Shown here piece after piece: positions 33,147 to 44,137 of a stretch of 64,000 nt of DNA. The notes under the pieces are model-generated. The model ran no database searches. It had not been told where the DNA came from and worked only from the letters and a program-made list of their open reading frames with translations. Within the stretch, counting starts at the first letter, position 1. Every line of letters starts with the position of its first letter. Made by a program: the position numbers and the translations under genes. The stretch covers positions 4,588,001-4,652,000 of the forward strand of contig OX579635.1 of the NCBI GenBank assembly GCA_951230915.1, given 5' to 3'. This DNA comes from Antitrichia curtipendula. Lineage: Eukaryota; Streptophyta; Bryopsida; Hypnales; Leucodontaceae.

Positions 33147-35369
33147 GAGGGTAATTGTTAAAGGTCAAAGTTTTGTCGTGCGTGAGCAACCCCAGGCAAA
33201 ACTCGTTGAATATGGTTCCAAGTGGTTATAGGAATGTTTTAATCTTTAAAGGAGGTACACATGAAAGTGTTTAAACTGAACATTAAGGACTAAAGAATTT
33301 CCAAGGTATCAGATGGTTTTAATTCTTAAAGGAGGTACACATGAAAGTGTTTAAACCGAACATTAAGAATCAAGTCAAACCAATCTTTGTTATACAACAA
33401 AGTTTGGCAGGTATTTTGAGTATTAGAATCTTTTGATAAAGACTAGCTTCACCGCCTTAAGAATTTTGACTCAATGGCTGTTACAAGACACAAAATTAGT
33501 ATGGAAACAAGGTATGCAAGTTTTGGGGGATGAACCTCCCAAAAAGTGTGGTTTTAGTGTGGTTTTGTTGGTTTAAAAGGGAATCCCGAGTCCTCTAACC
33601 AAATCCTCCACTAAAAGAAAGCAACGAAAGCAAAATGAGTACAGATGACCAGAATTTGGCCTAACTAATTGCTTTCGACAAAGCCGGTAAGCAAATTAAA
33701 CAAAAGAAAATCTCTACACTTCGACAGAGTGTCGGTAGGCAGATAATGAAACAAATGGGGGTATGAGAAACTTTGGAGGGGGGCCTTATATACTTGCTAG
33801 AAGGCCCCGCCACCTTAGTTTACCATGAGATATTAGTTCTTTTATTCAAAAACTACTCTATGCTAAATTCTAAACTACCCTAAGATCTTTGCTAAATAAT
33901 CTTTGTTTAATCATTAGAATCTTCTAGAACAAGCCTTAATTAGAAAGGAAATCTTGTCTAAATAAAATCTAAGATTTTTTCCAAAGATATTTAGGAAATT
34001 AACTATTTTGACTTTGAGATATTTTGCAAACAACCCTAGGATATTTTCAAATATTCTTAACTTAATCTAAATTGGCTTTTAAAGGAAAGATTTGAAATCT
34101 TAACTAAATCCAATCTTCGACTTTCACCAAGATATTTTGTAAATTAACCTTGAATTACCGCTAATTACTCTAAAAAAGTCAAGGTTACTGCTAAACTCTT
34201 CCTATCTTCTTGAGAACAACTCCAATTTAGAAACCAATTGTGCCATCGTGTTCAGAAGACCCCAATTAGTCTCGGGAAACCCCTACCTCCTTCTTCCAGG
34301 TTGTAAATATTTGTAAAAACCAATCACGGTAACTCCAAAGAAAAATCAAAATCCCAATTAATGGAATTTGCGTTTCCCGAGGAAATTGACTAGTTAGAGT
34401 TGCCTAGAAGGTTTGTGAGAGTAAGAAAACATTCCTTGTTTGCGACATTCGGACACTGCTAGCTCCTGGTTCACCGGTCAACCCGCTGCCATGTTGTAAA
34501 TTCTTGTTAAATTTGATGTCGTTGCTAATTTTGGTACTTTTGACTATCAAGAAGCCTTCAAACTTGATAGGTCGCTTATTTAATATGTAATAATCTAATC
34601 TAATTTTTAGTGAGATTTTACCGCACTTTGGGTAATTTCTATGAAATTACCATCAGTTTCAAAGGCGGTTGACTTTCTATGGAGTCATTGTGGAGTTTTG
34701 TAAAATCTCGAAACTTTTTGGGCAAACTTTTAGGAAGTGTCCAAAGGCCAAGGGCAAAACCAAACCTCCAATAAGGATGCTAATTTTAGCAATTCCTTAA
34801 TAATTTCCGCCCGTGGGGGGAAATTATTCTGATATCGGGGGTTGTTGTGGATGATTAGCTCCACTGTTGATCTCTTGGCATGCTTTTAGGATAAAAGCAC
34901 CTTTTTGTAGGCTCCAATCACCTCACCCTCTTTTTACTTTGCATTTTGATTCATATTCTTCAACATTTGTAGGTCTTCACATAACTAGTCTATAATCTAC
35001 ATGAATTGGATCTAGATACTTCTAAATCTGGATATAGACTCTTGCACTTTAGCTAGGTTGTCACATGCACTCTAGATATCGAGTTTTACATGGATCAGGC
35101 ACCATAATTGGCTAACTCTCACATCCTCACATCTCTCGAAATTGCTAATCTAGAATATAAGACTCTAAACTAAGACCTAAACCTGGAAAAACAGACTATT
35201 TTGTGCTTTCCATGATTTTAGGAAGACTCTTCACTAATCTGGCAGGGACTTCTACCAAATTCCTCTCAATTGACTTATTCTTGCTATCTGGCATGAATGG
35301 ACGCTAAAAACTAACAATAAATCGCAAAAAATAAACCCTGAGGTCCAAGTGCTAACTTGAGGGCTCACA
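33147..35369. repeat. Left arm of a ~2.2-kb near-identical inverted repeat
   Basis: Reverse complement of 50264-52487. In several long stretches compared by eye I found no mismatch, and the arm lengths agree within 1 bp. Identity stops abruptly at the GAGGGTA end (33147), beyond which the copies are clearly diverged. The spacer between the arms is about 15 kb. Confidence 0.8.
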
Positions 35370-36560
35370 CCTACTTCAATCAAGATGCACTTTAGGATAA
35401 GGTAAGTATAGACTTGGAGAGAACCACACATAAGTTAGAACAAATGAGGGAATACCATGATCATACACTAAAGGCCCCCCAATGCGGCATCACAAAGATA
35501 TGGTGGAGGGTGATTCTAGGATTAGTACAATGCCACAAAATCCTAAAGGTACCACGTGGTACACAAGTGCACAAGGATGCAAGGACACACAATAGTTGAC
35601 AAGATTTTTACCAAGAGTTTCACCAAAGCTTACAAAGGTTTATAAGACAAGAAGAAAGACCCCCAAGGACCTTCGAAAGCTGGAAATAAAACAACAATAG
35701 GAGCCCAAAGTGCTCTAAAAACACCGTAGAGGTTTTTAGCTTCAAATGCCAAAATACCCAAGATAACTTGGACCCTACGGATCCAAAATAAGTAATGGAG
35801 GTCATTTTAGAGAGGAAAGTGGGGCCCTTGTATAGGTTTCCAAGGGCCTACTCCCCCCTCTAATTTCCTACTAGTAACCTTATCGATTCAAATTTTCATC
35901 CTTATCTTCCAAGATTTTCATCCAAAACCCTAAATTTTGACTATCTACCATCTATGCTGGACCAACACTCTAACTTTTGGAGATTAACTCCAAATTGCAA
36001 AACGGACATTTTTAGTCCAAAGGTCCTCCTACCCCAGTGTGAAAAGTTCACCGCCACCTAACCCCAACTTCTGTTTAATTAAGTAGTGAAAATCTAACTC
36101 TTGGTGGTTGACTCCTAGGACAAAAATAACTATACAGGGTTGTCTGGAAGGCTTGAAGGAGTGGGAAAAGACCCTTCGTTGACTTCATTTTGACTTCGTG
36201 TGCCCTCAAGACGCCGGTCAACTTCATGCAAATTCCCTCACGTTGTAATTTTGGAGGCATCTTGCCGGTTTGGGTTCCTCCCGCTATGGGAATGTCTTGA
36301 AACTTGTCAGGGTGCATTATTAACATAAAAGAAGCTATACTAATTTTTAGTGAGATTTTACTGTGCTTGAGGTAATTATTAGAAATTTTTCATCAAGTTT
36401 TGAGGCGGTTGACCGTCTGGAAGGGGTATTTCTGCAATCTAGAAAATTCCGAAACTTCTTGGGGAACCTGTCATAGAGTTTCCGAAGAGATTGTTAGCTC
36501 ATAGCTTTTACAGGCACATTTGTCAGGTGTGGGCAAAACCTTGGCTCCTCGTATTTACCA
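35370..36560 (-). mobile_element. LTR-1, left copy, proximal part (minus strand)
   Basis: It aligns with 59206-60420: CAAGATGCA, AGTATAGACTTGG, GGTACCACGTGGTACACAAG, CCAAGATAACTTGGACCCTA and TCCTCGTATTT. The outermost ~50 bp with the TGTGAGC start is missing, so this end is truncated. The minus-strand phrase CCTATACAAGGGCCCCACTT is a TATA-like core in the same place as CTATTTAAGG (46111) of the plus-strand copy. Confidence 0.6.
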
Positions 36561-37160
36561 GCAAGCAGGGAATATTTCACACGTGGGAGAATCTTGGCGA
36601 ATGGGTTTTTTTTTTGACCCCCTGACATGTTTCCAAACCAAGATCACAATCCGGTAGCCATAATTCCATTGCTAGCCCATGTCGCAGTACAGGGTAGGTA
36701 AATTCCCCATTATACTCACAAAAATCACCCTAGAGTATAACTAAGTGACTCTAAAGATTGAACCCACGAGATTCTGTGAAGTATCTAGTCTTATTAAGCA
36801 ACTAAGCGTAGTCAGTAGCAAAATCCTTCCTTCCGGTCTATTCCTCAAACCGGAAACACAAAAACACCCAGAAAACTAACGACCGAATTCCCTCAATCTA
36901 CTGGTTCCAACTAGTTAATCGGTATTTAAATCCAACACAACTCTAGGATCTTACCACTTCCGATCCCGGTATTCGTCTAGACCAATCCGCTCTAGATGAT
37001 TTACAAGTTTTCACTCCTATCTGGTTTGATTTTACCTTCGTTTAACCATTAGAGGGGTCGCCACTTGCTTTTGAGAGTGGTAGGCCCACCACACCTTCCG
37101 TAACTTATAGTGGCTGAAGACCCGCTTTCCTAATCTCTATTTTCTTGAATTAACACAGAT
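36561..37160. other. CCGG-rich retroelement-like fragment
   Basis: Composition changes to CCGG/CGGA-rich text (CTTCCGGTCTATTCC, AACCGGAAACAC), like 38640-40060 and 42130-43600. No reading frame is supported. Confidence 0.4.
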
Positions 37161-37194
37161 CCGGTTTGGTCCTTCACAACAACCCGGATAATCA

Positions 37195-37560
37195 TCCAGT
37201 GTCGCATCGTGTATATATACACTATGTAAAAACAACTAAATGTTGTCAAATTAGAGGGTTTTTTGGAGAGTCTAAAAATCCACATGAAGAAGACTCTACC
37301 TTTTTTATCTCTATTAGACAACCTTTAGGCATTAGTTCTTTTATTTTTTTAGTTGAAAGCATTTTAAACTTTGTTTGTAGATTTTAAAAGTTGTTAAATG
37401 GAAAGATAAAGATTGTTTTATCTTTCTTTTGGATTTTAAAAGAGATTTGAAGGCCATGTAGTCGCCACGTAGGAGATAAGGATAGAGTTATGGGGAGAAA
37501 GGGGTCGTCAATGGACAAATTGTGGTCCTTTTGGCCTTTAGTGGCATGTGGCAATTTGCT
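37195..37560 (+). pseudogene. Degenerate start of the 40256 ORF family
   Basis: AATTAGAGGGTTTTTTGGAG then AGTCTAAAAATCCACATGAAG parallels AACTGGAGGGTTTTTTCAGA then GTCCCCAGAGGAAG at the start of the 153-codon ORF at 40256. A TATA-like GTATATATACAC lies just upstream. Most of the ORF is deleted and the frame is broken. The sequence then continues into the same downstream repeats as at 40800-41600, so 37195-38490 is a shortened copy of 40150-41600. Confidence 0.45.
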
Positions 37561-37839
37561 TAGGTGGAGGGGATGGGGGGGGGTGAGGTGGAAGATAAGG
37601 TGAAGGGCCTTCTTCTTCCTCTTCTTAGTTTTGCTAGGGGAACCAAAACTTTCGAGAGGTGTAGCGTTTGGTATAGAAGAATTTTTGTAATGAAATTTTG
37701 TGAGCTTGTTTATCTTGTTTTGAGGTTTTCAAAAACCTATCACTTGCTCAATTTGGAGTTCTTTTTGTGGAAGTTATGCTTGATGGAGTGAAAGATGGAT
37801 AATTGCCATGTAGCGAGAGGACAGAATTTTCTAGGGCTC

Positions 37840-38490
37840 ATAACTTTTGGGTGAGAATTTTTTTTGCTTTGAGATTTAATGAGAATGTGTATCTAGATGT
37901 TAGATTTCTAAAAAGCTATCATTCTTTTAATTTGGAGGTAGGATGAAAAAGTTATAGGGTTAGAGGCGAAGTAGTGAGAGGCTGCCTTTGATTTGAAGAA
38001 AGAGAACTTAAAACGGCTGTAAAAATCGAGCAGTAACTTATTTTGTATTGAAATTTGAGAGATGTATATATTAGCATGTTAGCTTTCTATAGAAATATCA
38101 CACGATCAGTTTGGAGTTTTTATGTGAGAGTTCTGGGTTTGGAAAAAGAGTAGTGATGAGCTGCCTTTGAAATGGAGAGAGTGAACTTTGACCGACTTTA
38201 AAAGTCGGAAAGTATCTTATTTTGAGTTGAAACTTATTATTTGTGTAGATTATTGTGTTAGATTTCTATAGAGACATCACACAATCAATTTGGAGTTTTT
38301 ATGTGAGAGTTATGATCTTGGGAGAAGAGTTGTAGTGAGCTGCCTTGGAGTTGAAGAGAGCAAACTTTGACCGACTATAAAAGTCGGATAGTATGTTAGT
38401 TTAAGTTGAATATTGGAGGATTTGTAGATATTGTTGTTAGCTTTTCAGAGAAATTTTTCATTCTCAATTTGGAGTTTAGGAGCGGCTGTG
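37840..38490. repeat. ~180-bp tandem repeats with a conserved palindrome
   Basis: At least three units share GAGCTGCC, TTTGACCGACT, CCGACTTTAAAAGTCGG (a perfect palindrome about a central base), TCACACAATCAATTTGGAG and TTTATGTGAGAGTTATG. A diverged further unit lies upstream. Related, more diverged units lie at 40960-41600. Confidence 0.7.
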
Positions 38491-38499
38491 GCATTCATT

Positions 38500-39567
38500 T
38501 TAGTGACGGGATCTCCCTAGAAGGGAACTATTCGGTTTATGAGCAACTCCAACTATTCTCTACAAGCATGTGATATTATATTGGGAGTTTATGGTGCATT
38601 ATGAAGAGTTTATGAGCATGCACACACATTTTTGTTGAATCACGGGCCCCTTTATTTCCCGGCCAAGTCTACTTGCAACCAGAAGCCCGGGGCTTTTCCA
38701 AGGCAAGGCCTCTCTACTCCACACCGATTTACAAGTCACACAAAGACCCTCCGTACGATCCCCTCATACTACAACGACCTTGATGCCACTCTCAATCCGT
38801 ACAAAGCTAAGGCGGTTATAAGTGCACCCGTCCGTTCCAACATCAACTAGAGTCTTTCCATTTATCACCAGGATGGCGAGACCTCACAGGAGTTCGAACA
38901 CTCAAACGGATTTCCTACCCGAGAGTTCTAGCGCGGCTAAAGAATCCTTCCTTATCCGCCTAGCCTAACAACGGCTTTCTCACCCGGAATCTAAAACTCT
39001 AGACGTACTGAGGCACTGAAGTTCACTCCCAACTCTCTCCTATTCGCTCACATGTACTTCGAACCAAGAAATAAGACACCATGGGGAGAAATCCCAACCA
39101 ATCCGCTCGTGCTTCTTTAATTTTCTCTTATATAACTCTGCCACACTTGGGAGAAATATACAACAAGAGAGCAAATAGAAAACACAAAAGAAATGCAGAG
39201 AAAAGACTCCTAGTCCCCAGCACAGGGACTAATTTATATACAAATGTAAAACTTTCCAAAAATACAAAAGGCAAAAGTACCTGTAAAAGTCAACCTTTTT
39301 CCGGATCCTAACATCCGGTCCGTCCTAACACTACTAGATCGGATTACAAATCCGGATCCGTTTCCGTCCTATCCTACCTTTATAAATCTAACCTTCCTAC
39401 AAGGCAAATCCACGCCCCAGCGAAGGACTCTTGGGCTATGCTTCCAGTTGATCGAAGACATCTTCCAAATTCTTGTTCCGCTCCCCGGTTGTAGGATTTG
39501 GTAGATCGGATTCGGGAGAGGAATCCAGGTTGATTGGCGCGGTCTGAGAAGGTTGACTCTTCTTTGA
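38500..39567. other. CCGG-rich retroelement interior, no intact ORF
   Basis: CCGGATCCTAACATCCGGTC, GATCGGATTACAAATCCGG and similar text dominate 39290-39370. Similar composition recurs at 43470-43600. Minus frames at 39369-39679 run on from the coiled-coil frame below in other frames and are not separately supported. Confidence 0.4.
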
Positions 39568-40077
39568 CTAAGGAGTCTGATCCTTTTCGTCCCTTGTTTT
39601 TGTCCCATCCAGAAATGACTCCGGCATGGAGATGTCCGACAGGTGGATCTTCATAGATCCGCTCAACTTTTGTGCGCACTCCTCCATCCGGTTGGCTGCC
39701 TCCCGCGCCTTGATCATTGACTTCTCAACCTGCTCGGAAAAGTCCGTTAGGATCCGAACTATCCGGGAACCGGATAGCTTCTTACTCTCCAAGACCTTCT
39801 CGTCGAATAGCTTTGCTTTGACCACGGCGGTTCCGGTTTCACCGAAAGTGGTCTTCACCGCTTCCGCCACCTTCTGTGTCTCATCCGCCATCTCCCGTGT
39901 GGCGGCCATGTCCTCCTTGAAGGTCGAAACTTCCGCCTTCAATATGTCGACTTCCTCTTGAAGTTGCCGGATCTCTGCTTCCTGCTTCCGGATCTCGGCC
40001 GGATTGGTGATGTAGTCCGCCACCTTCGCCGGTAACTCGCTGTCCGGAGAAGCGTTGTCATGTTGTAAATTTGTTCA
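39568..40077 (-). pseudogene. Coiled-coil gag-like fragment of a retroelement
   Basis: An open minus-strand frame runs from about 40077 to 39568 with no ATG at its head (...DNASPDSELPAKVADYITNP...). It is strongly heptad-like (EIRKQEAEIRQLQEEVDILK, EKSMIKAREAANRMEECAQK), which predicts a long coiled coil, with a charged C-terminus (DGTKTRDEKD). Codon use is GC-richer than the flanks. The missing start, the CCGG-rich surroundings, and a break at about 40061 suggest a decayed structural (gag-type) protein of a retroelement. On the other side of the break, similar minus-strand coding text resumes at 42197. No zinc knuckle or protease motif is seen. It could instead be a captured host fragment. 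Confidence 0.45.
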
Positions 40078-40176
40078 TAGTATAAAAACATATTATAATA
40101 TGTATTGTTGAATAGCTTCATGGTGACGCTATTTTGTTGAATAATTTCAAGATGACGTTTCGCGGAGGTACATATC

Positions 40177-40188
40177 ATCTATTTAAAA
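40177..40188 (+). promoter_or_regulatory. TATA-like box before the 153-codon ORF
   Basis: CTATTTAAAAGG lies about 70-80 bp upstream of the ATG at 40256. It is similar in form to CTATTTAAGG in the plus-strand LTR-1. It would place a transcription start about 30 bp downstream. Positional inference only. Confidence 0.4.
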
Positions 40189-40255
40189 GGACAGTTTTGC
40201 TTTAGAGTTTCATTGAAGTCCATTAGTGATATTAGTTTTCTATTTTATAGTCAGA

Positions 40256-40714
40256 ATGTCGAACTGGAGGGTTTTTTCAGAGTCCCCAGAGGAAGAAGTA
40301 GAATCGGAGTCTGAATTTGAATTTTCATTGTCACAACTACCGAATCAACCTCTTCTGCCACTAAGTTTTGCGCCGCCGCATGAGCGTCCACAAGAAGAAG
40401 CTGGGCCTTCTCGACCGCCAAAGCAACCTCGTGTGGAGTGGCGATGGCACGGGAATCTTCAACGTGATGCTCGGGCACTGGTGATTTTGTTGCAGGTTGG
40501 ATGTGTTGAGCCTGGCAGTCGAGATGTGACATTTGAAGGATGTTTCGAAGGTCTCAACGTCGATCAATATTATTGCATGATGAAGCCTATTGAAGGAAGT
40601 CGTGGTCACCATCGTTGGTTAGAAGGGCCAGTGAATCCTTTAACGAAAGTGGGTCGTGTTGATTACATCGCTGCGACTATCAAGCGCATTCTCAAGTTCT
40701 TGCAGATGGAGTAA
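40256..40714 (+). CDS. Unrecognised 152-residue acidic/basic protein in retroelement DNA
   Basis: An intact frame starts MSNWRVFSESPEEEVESESE and ends KRILKFLQME. I chose ATG 40256 over the upstream in-frame ATG at 40226, because the homologous copy at 37234 aligns from MSNW onward and the TATA box leaves a short leader. Residues 10-25 are acidic, about 30-63 are proline-rich with a basic patch (RPPKQPRVEWRWHGN), and the rest looks globular (RDARALVILLQVG, EGCFEGLNVDQYYCMMK, DYIAATIKRILKFL). The codon composition is clearly richer in GC than its surroundings, which argues for real coding history. I do not recognise the family. The flanks are repeats shared with 37195-38490, so it probably belongs to a mobile element or its cargo. 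Confidence 0.5.
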   Translation: MSNWRVFSESPEEEVESESEFEFSLSQLPNQPLLPLSFAPPHERPQEEAGPSRPPKQPRVEWRWHGNLQRDARALVILLQVGCVEPGSRDVTFEGCFEGLNVDQYYCMMKPIEGSRGHHRWLEGPVNPLTKVGRVDYIAATIKRILKFLQME

Positions 40715-42129
40715 AATTAGTCTTGGAATTCTAGTTTTTTACCTCTAATAGGCATTGGTTTAATGTTAGTACTTCAATCCATATTTGAAGTATTTTGTTG
40801 AAACTATTTTGTTTGGTTATAGTTGTAGAAGGAAAGAATGGAAATAGTTTGGACTTTGAAGTGATTTTCCTTCTAAGTTAAAGATAAAGATATAAATGTG
40901 AGGCCAAATATGAAGGCCATTAGGTGTAAGTTGGCTTTAGGAGGGAGTTAAGGGCTGATGTACACTTGTTTAGGTGGGGCAAAAGGTGTTGGAAAAGGGG
41001 AAGAAAAGATGGACACTATTCATCTTCTCTCCCAATGTTGTTTTGAGGGAACCGAGTGTTTGAAAGCTCATTGTGTATTGGGTTTTTGGAATTTGGTAAT
41101 GAAAATTAGAGGAGTTGTTTATCATACTGTTAGCTTTCCAAATTGTTCTCTCTTGCTTTATTTGAAGTTGTGAGTTGAGGTTTATGCTTGTTTGAATGGA
41201 GGGAGGTCTGCTGCCTCCTATGAAGAGGGGCTAAGACTTCGACCGACTATAGAAAACAGACAGGTCCTTTGTTTAAAATGAAACTTTGATGGAGTGTAGT
41301 ACATGTTGTTATCTTTCTATAAAGCTATCATTCAATCAATTTGGAGCATTTATGAATGAGTTGTGAGTGTGGGAGGGTGAGAGAGTCTCTTGTTTTTACC
41401 ATCTATGGACCAAAACTTTGAGAGGTCATAGAAGTTGGACAGAGTTTTGGAATGATTTGAAAGTTGTAGGAGTGATAGGAAATTTTGTAAGCTCTCAGAA
41501 AAGCTATCAATCTTTTAATTTGAAGAAGAAATGCAAAAGTTATGAGTATGGAAGCATAGAAAGGTCTACTGCCTTCTTTTTTTGAGTGGAGTTTAGGTAG
41601 TTTGAGGGTGAAGTTGGAGTTTTTTTAGAGTTTTGAAGATATTTTTGAAGATGTGAAGGTTTAAAGACTTGAAGATGAAGATTTGAAGAGCTTTGAGGGT
41701 CTCCACTCTCCAGTGTGTTGTGGCTTGTGGTTCATTTTCATTTCTGTTATTCCTAGCCGGATTTGGAGGCTAGTTGCAATTCAATTTCTGCATTGTAAAC
41801 CTGTTGCGAGCCGTGGTTATCCAGTAAGCACTCCTTTTCGTGTTTGTGGCGACAAAGTGGGGTTAATGGCCCATATGGTCGATCTTATTTGTTGTTCCCA
41901 CCGGTGAAAGGCGCTTCCTGGTCACCGTGGGTTTGATTTTAGGAGCCAATCTTTTGGACAGCCAACTCGTGGTTTGGTCGTCCCGTTTTACCCGTCCGAG
42001 GCCTTGTTTCCTATAACACACCCTTACCTTTGGCCCTATAGAACCACCACAGAATAGGTCAACGGAAGATTGAAGTGAAGATCAAGCGAAGATTGAAGAG
42101 AAGATTAAGTGAAGATTCAAGTTTTGTTA
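40715..42129. other. Repeat-rich region downstream of the ORF
   Basis: Diverged relatives of the 38-kb tandem units (TTCGACCGACTATAG, AAAGCTATCATTCAATCAAT, TTTGGAGCATTTATG) fill 40960-41600. Short GAAGATT-type repeats follow at 41630-41700 and 42065-42120. No further gene is supported. Confidence 0.45.
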
Positions 42130-42196
42130 CTTACCTTTCATCTACACTCACAACCTGCAGCCAGACACCTCGTGTGTTCCCTAAGCGCGCTCCTCT

Positions 42197-43157
42197 CTAC
42201 CCGACAGCATGCACCATCTTTCTGATCCTCGAGAGGATTCTTCTCTTGGCCTCCCAATCCCCTCGTATGTTGCAGAGGATTCCGATCAACTGCTCGAACG
42301 GATCCGTCTTCTCAAGGGTTGGCCTTTCTACTTCCGGTCCCTTGTCCGGAGTCGACTTGTTCTCATGCGGCGATCCTCTCCCGTGAGGAGATGTTGTCTT
42401 CTGCCGCTTGTTCGGCCTCTCGATCTCTTCTTCTTCTTCTTCGGTCTCGGATCCGGTTCCGACTCTCCATACTTTAGGAGAGTTTCCTGAGTCTTCCACT
42501 CCCTCTCCTCTGAATTCAACAGAAGTTGGTGATATTCGTAAAGGTAGAAGAGGTAGGAACACAAAGGTGTCGGCCTACTCTTTCCGACCCTTGTAGCAAG
42601 CTGGAACACCAGATCGAACATGATCTGGGCCAGTCCGCTTTCCGGTCTCCGCTCAGGGCATCGAAAATTGTGTTGCCGAGGATTATCGTCACCCTCGTTG
42701 GCTTCTCCGGATGCAGGATTGAGATGAAAAACTGCAGTAGTTTCCGGTGTCAATCGTCCATGCAGTCCTCCACCGCGTATCCGTCCTTCGGGTTTACTGC
42801 TCCCCGAAATTTGCCCCGGATGTACTCGTCCTTTTGGTTGGCCATCCCATGACCCCCTAACCGGAACTTGTACACCTCTCTCCATATCTCCTCCGTCCAG
42901 TCGCCCAAAACACCTCGGAGAGTTTTGTCAAACTGGTTTGATAACTTCCCTTGTAATTCCCTCACCATCCGCTCATCCTTAAACCCCCAGGGTTTATCTA
43001 AAAGTCCGTGGCATCCCATCCAGGTGAGATCCGTCCTAAGCATCTCCTTCTCCTCTTCCATTGAGGGGAGGACCGGAATGACCTTCCGAAGCTTGACCGG
43101 AACTGTGGCCGATATGGCCGCCCCCGCTTTATGCTTTCTAAGTTGCGGCATGGACAC
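42197..43157 (-). pseudogene. Frameshifted gag-like retroelement protein
   Basis: Three overlapping minus-strand frames join into one protein-like path. 43157-42750 holds MSMPQLRKHKAGAAISATVP...LGGHGMANQKDEYIRGKFRG. The 42885-42328 frame then carries FRCPERRPESGLAQIMFDLV and TPLCSYLFYLYEYHQLLLNS. A last frame (about 42540-42197) has an acidic run of six Glu, then RPNKRQKTTSPHGRG and DPFEQLIGILCNIRGDWEAK, and stops at MVHAVG. At least two frameshifts are needed, so it is dead. It may be the N-terminal neighbour of the coiled-coil frame at 39568, interrupted by 40061-42129. No gag Pfam-type motif is certain; the family is unknown. Confidence 0.45.
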
Positions 43158-43159
43158 AA

Positions 43160-43660
43160 ACTAGACCTGGACGGATCCTTTCTGATTCGACCTTACCCAC
43201 TCCTAGCCGCACGTTATGTTCTCACTTTCTCTCATTGATCTCAACCGGAAAACCCACAGAAGTTGGTACGCGCCCGGAAATCTATCTTGCAACACACTTT
43301 TAACATGCGTTTGCCTTCCTTACATGCACACACTCACAGAAAACCAACACGACGAGCTAAAAACCAGGAGCGCAAAGAACATACTCTTGCCAAACAGAGT
43401 TTGGAAAAGGGGCGCAACTAAAATGGTCCTGGCCTTTTATAGTCTCAGGACCTAAAACTAGTCATGATGACTTTTTCCGGTCTGGTCTTACCATTCCGGT
43501 CTAACCCTAATCCGATTCTCTACCACCCTGGATACGGTTCCGATTCCATTCCGGTTCCTGAGTATTATTGTACGGACCGGATCAAATCCAACTGTCCCGT
43601 TACTTTAATACCTTTATTTATTTTTAGTTCTCTTCTGTTTCTAAGCTGAATTTGGATACT
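43160..43660. other. CCGG-rich retroelement flank
   Basis: CTTTTTCCGGTCTGGTCTTA, CCATTCCGGTCTAACCC, GGTTCCGATTCC and similar text resemble 36800-37150 and 39290-39370. There is no frame worth calling. Confidence 0.4.
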
Positions 43661-44137
43661 AATTGTTAGTTTCCGTTCCATCTTCTAGATAAGCAAAAGA
43701 AAACCAAAAATTCTGGTTGCGATAGCCCATATTGAGGGAGTGACACCTTCATGCTAACAATTGGAGTTTCTACTATTCGTCACTAGAATGGGGAACTGAA
43801 ACTATCTTCGGAAATTTGTCTACGAACCTCCATGGACTTCCCTTAGACCAATTTGGCTACTACAGTCACGTGCCACGTGGATTTAGGCTATTTTGAGGAA
43901 GAACCCTCATACCTAGCAATTCCCACTAATTTTGCAGATCTAACCTATGTACAAGTGGAATTTGGGATTATTCTACGGGAAATACTCTATTATAGACCAA
44001 ATGCTATATTGGTATGTAACATATCTATTCTGGTTCTACACTCTTTTTTGGGCTTTTCGTATGATTTTGTTAGTTTAATCTAATATTAATGAAAAAAAAA
44101 AGACTGTGAGTCCCAAGTGACGAATTAGGGGCTCACA
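43661..44137 (-). mobile_element. LTR-1 fragment, minus strand
   Basis: On the minus strand it starts TGTGAGCCCCTAATTCGTCA at 44137 and follows the LTR-1 start at 44841 (CACTTGGGACT, GAGTGTAGAACCA, GTATGTTACA, TTTGGTCTA). It is arranged head-to-head with the plus-strand LTR-1, 703 bp apart. The far boundary is unclear because similarity fades before about 43661. Confidence 0.55.

Larger units (their letters stand above)
30538..35369 (-). mobile_element. LTR-2, left copy, nested in LTR-1 (minus strand)
   Basis: On the minus strand it starts TGTGAGCCCTCAAG at 35369 and ends ...ACACTCA at 30538, 4832 bp. Flanks on the minus strand are TAGG and TAGT, a 4-bp duplication with one mismatch. It interrupts LTR-1: the joined flanks GGGCCCACTA/CTTCAA match the uninterrupted GGGCCCACTTCAA at 59197-59210. 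There is no internal second LTR and no ORF, so it is best read as a solo LTR. A TATA box (TATATAAGG) lies about 1.58 kb in. Minisatellites lie at 32520-32725 and 32880-33012. Confidence 0.6.

Noticed and set aside
39626..39961. 111-codon plus-strand frame
   Set aside because: Shadow of the coiled-coil minus-strand frame; serine-rich anti-frame composition.
40251..40612. Minus-strand frames of 83-93 codons
   Set aside because: Shadows of the better-supported plus-strand ORF at 40256-40714.
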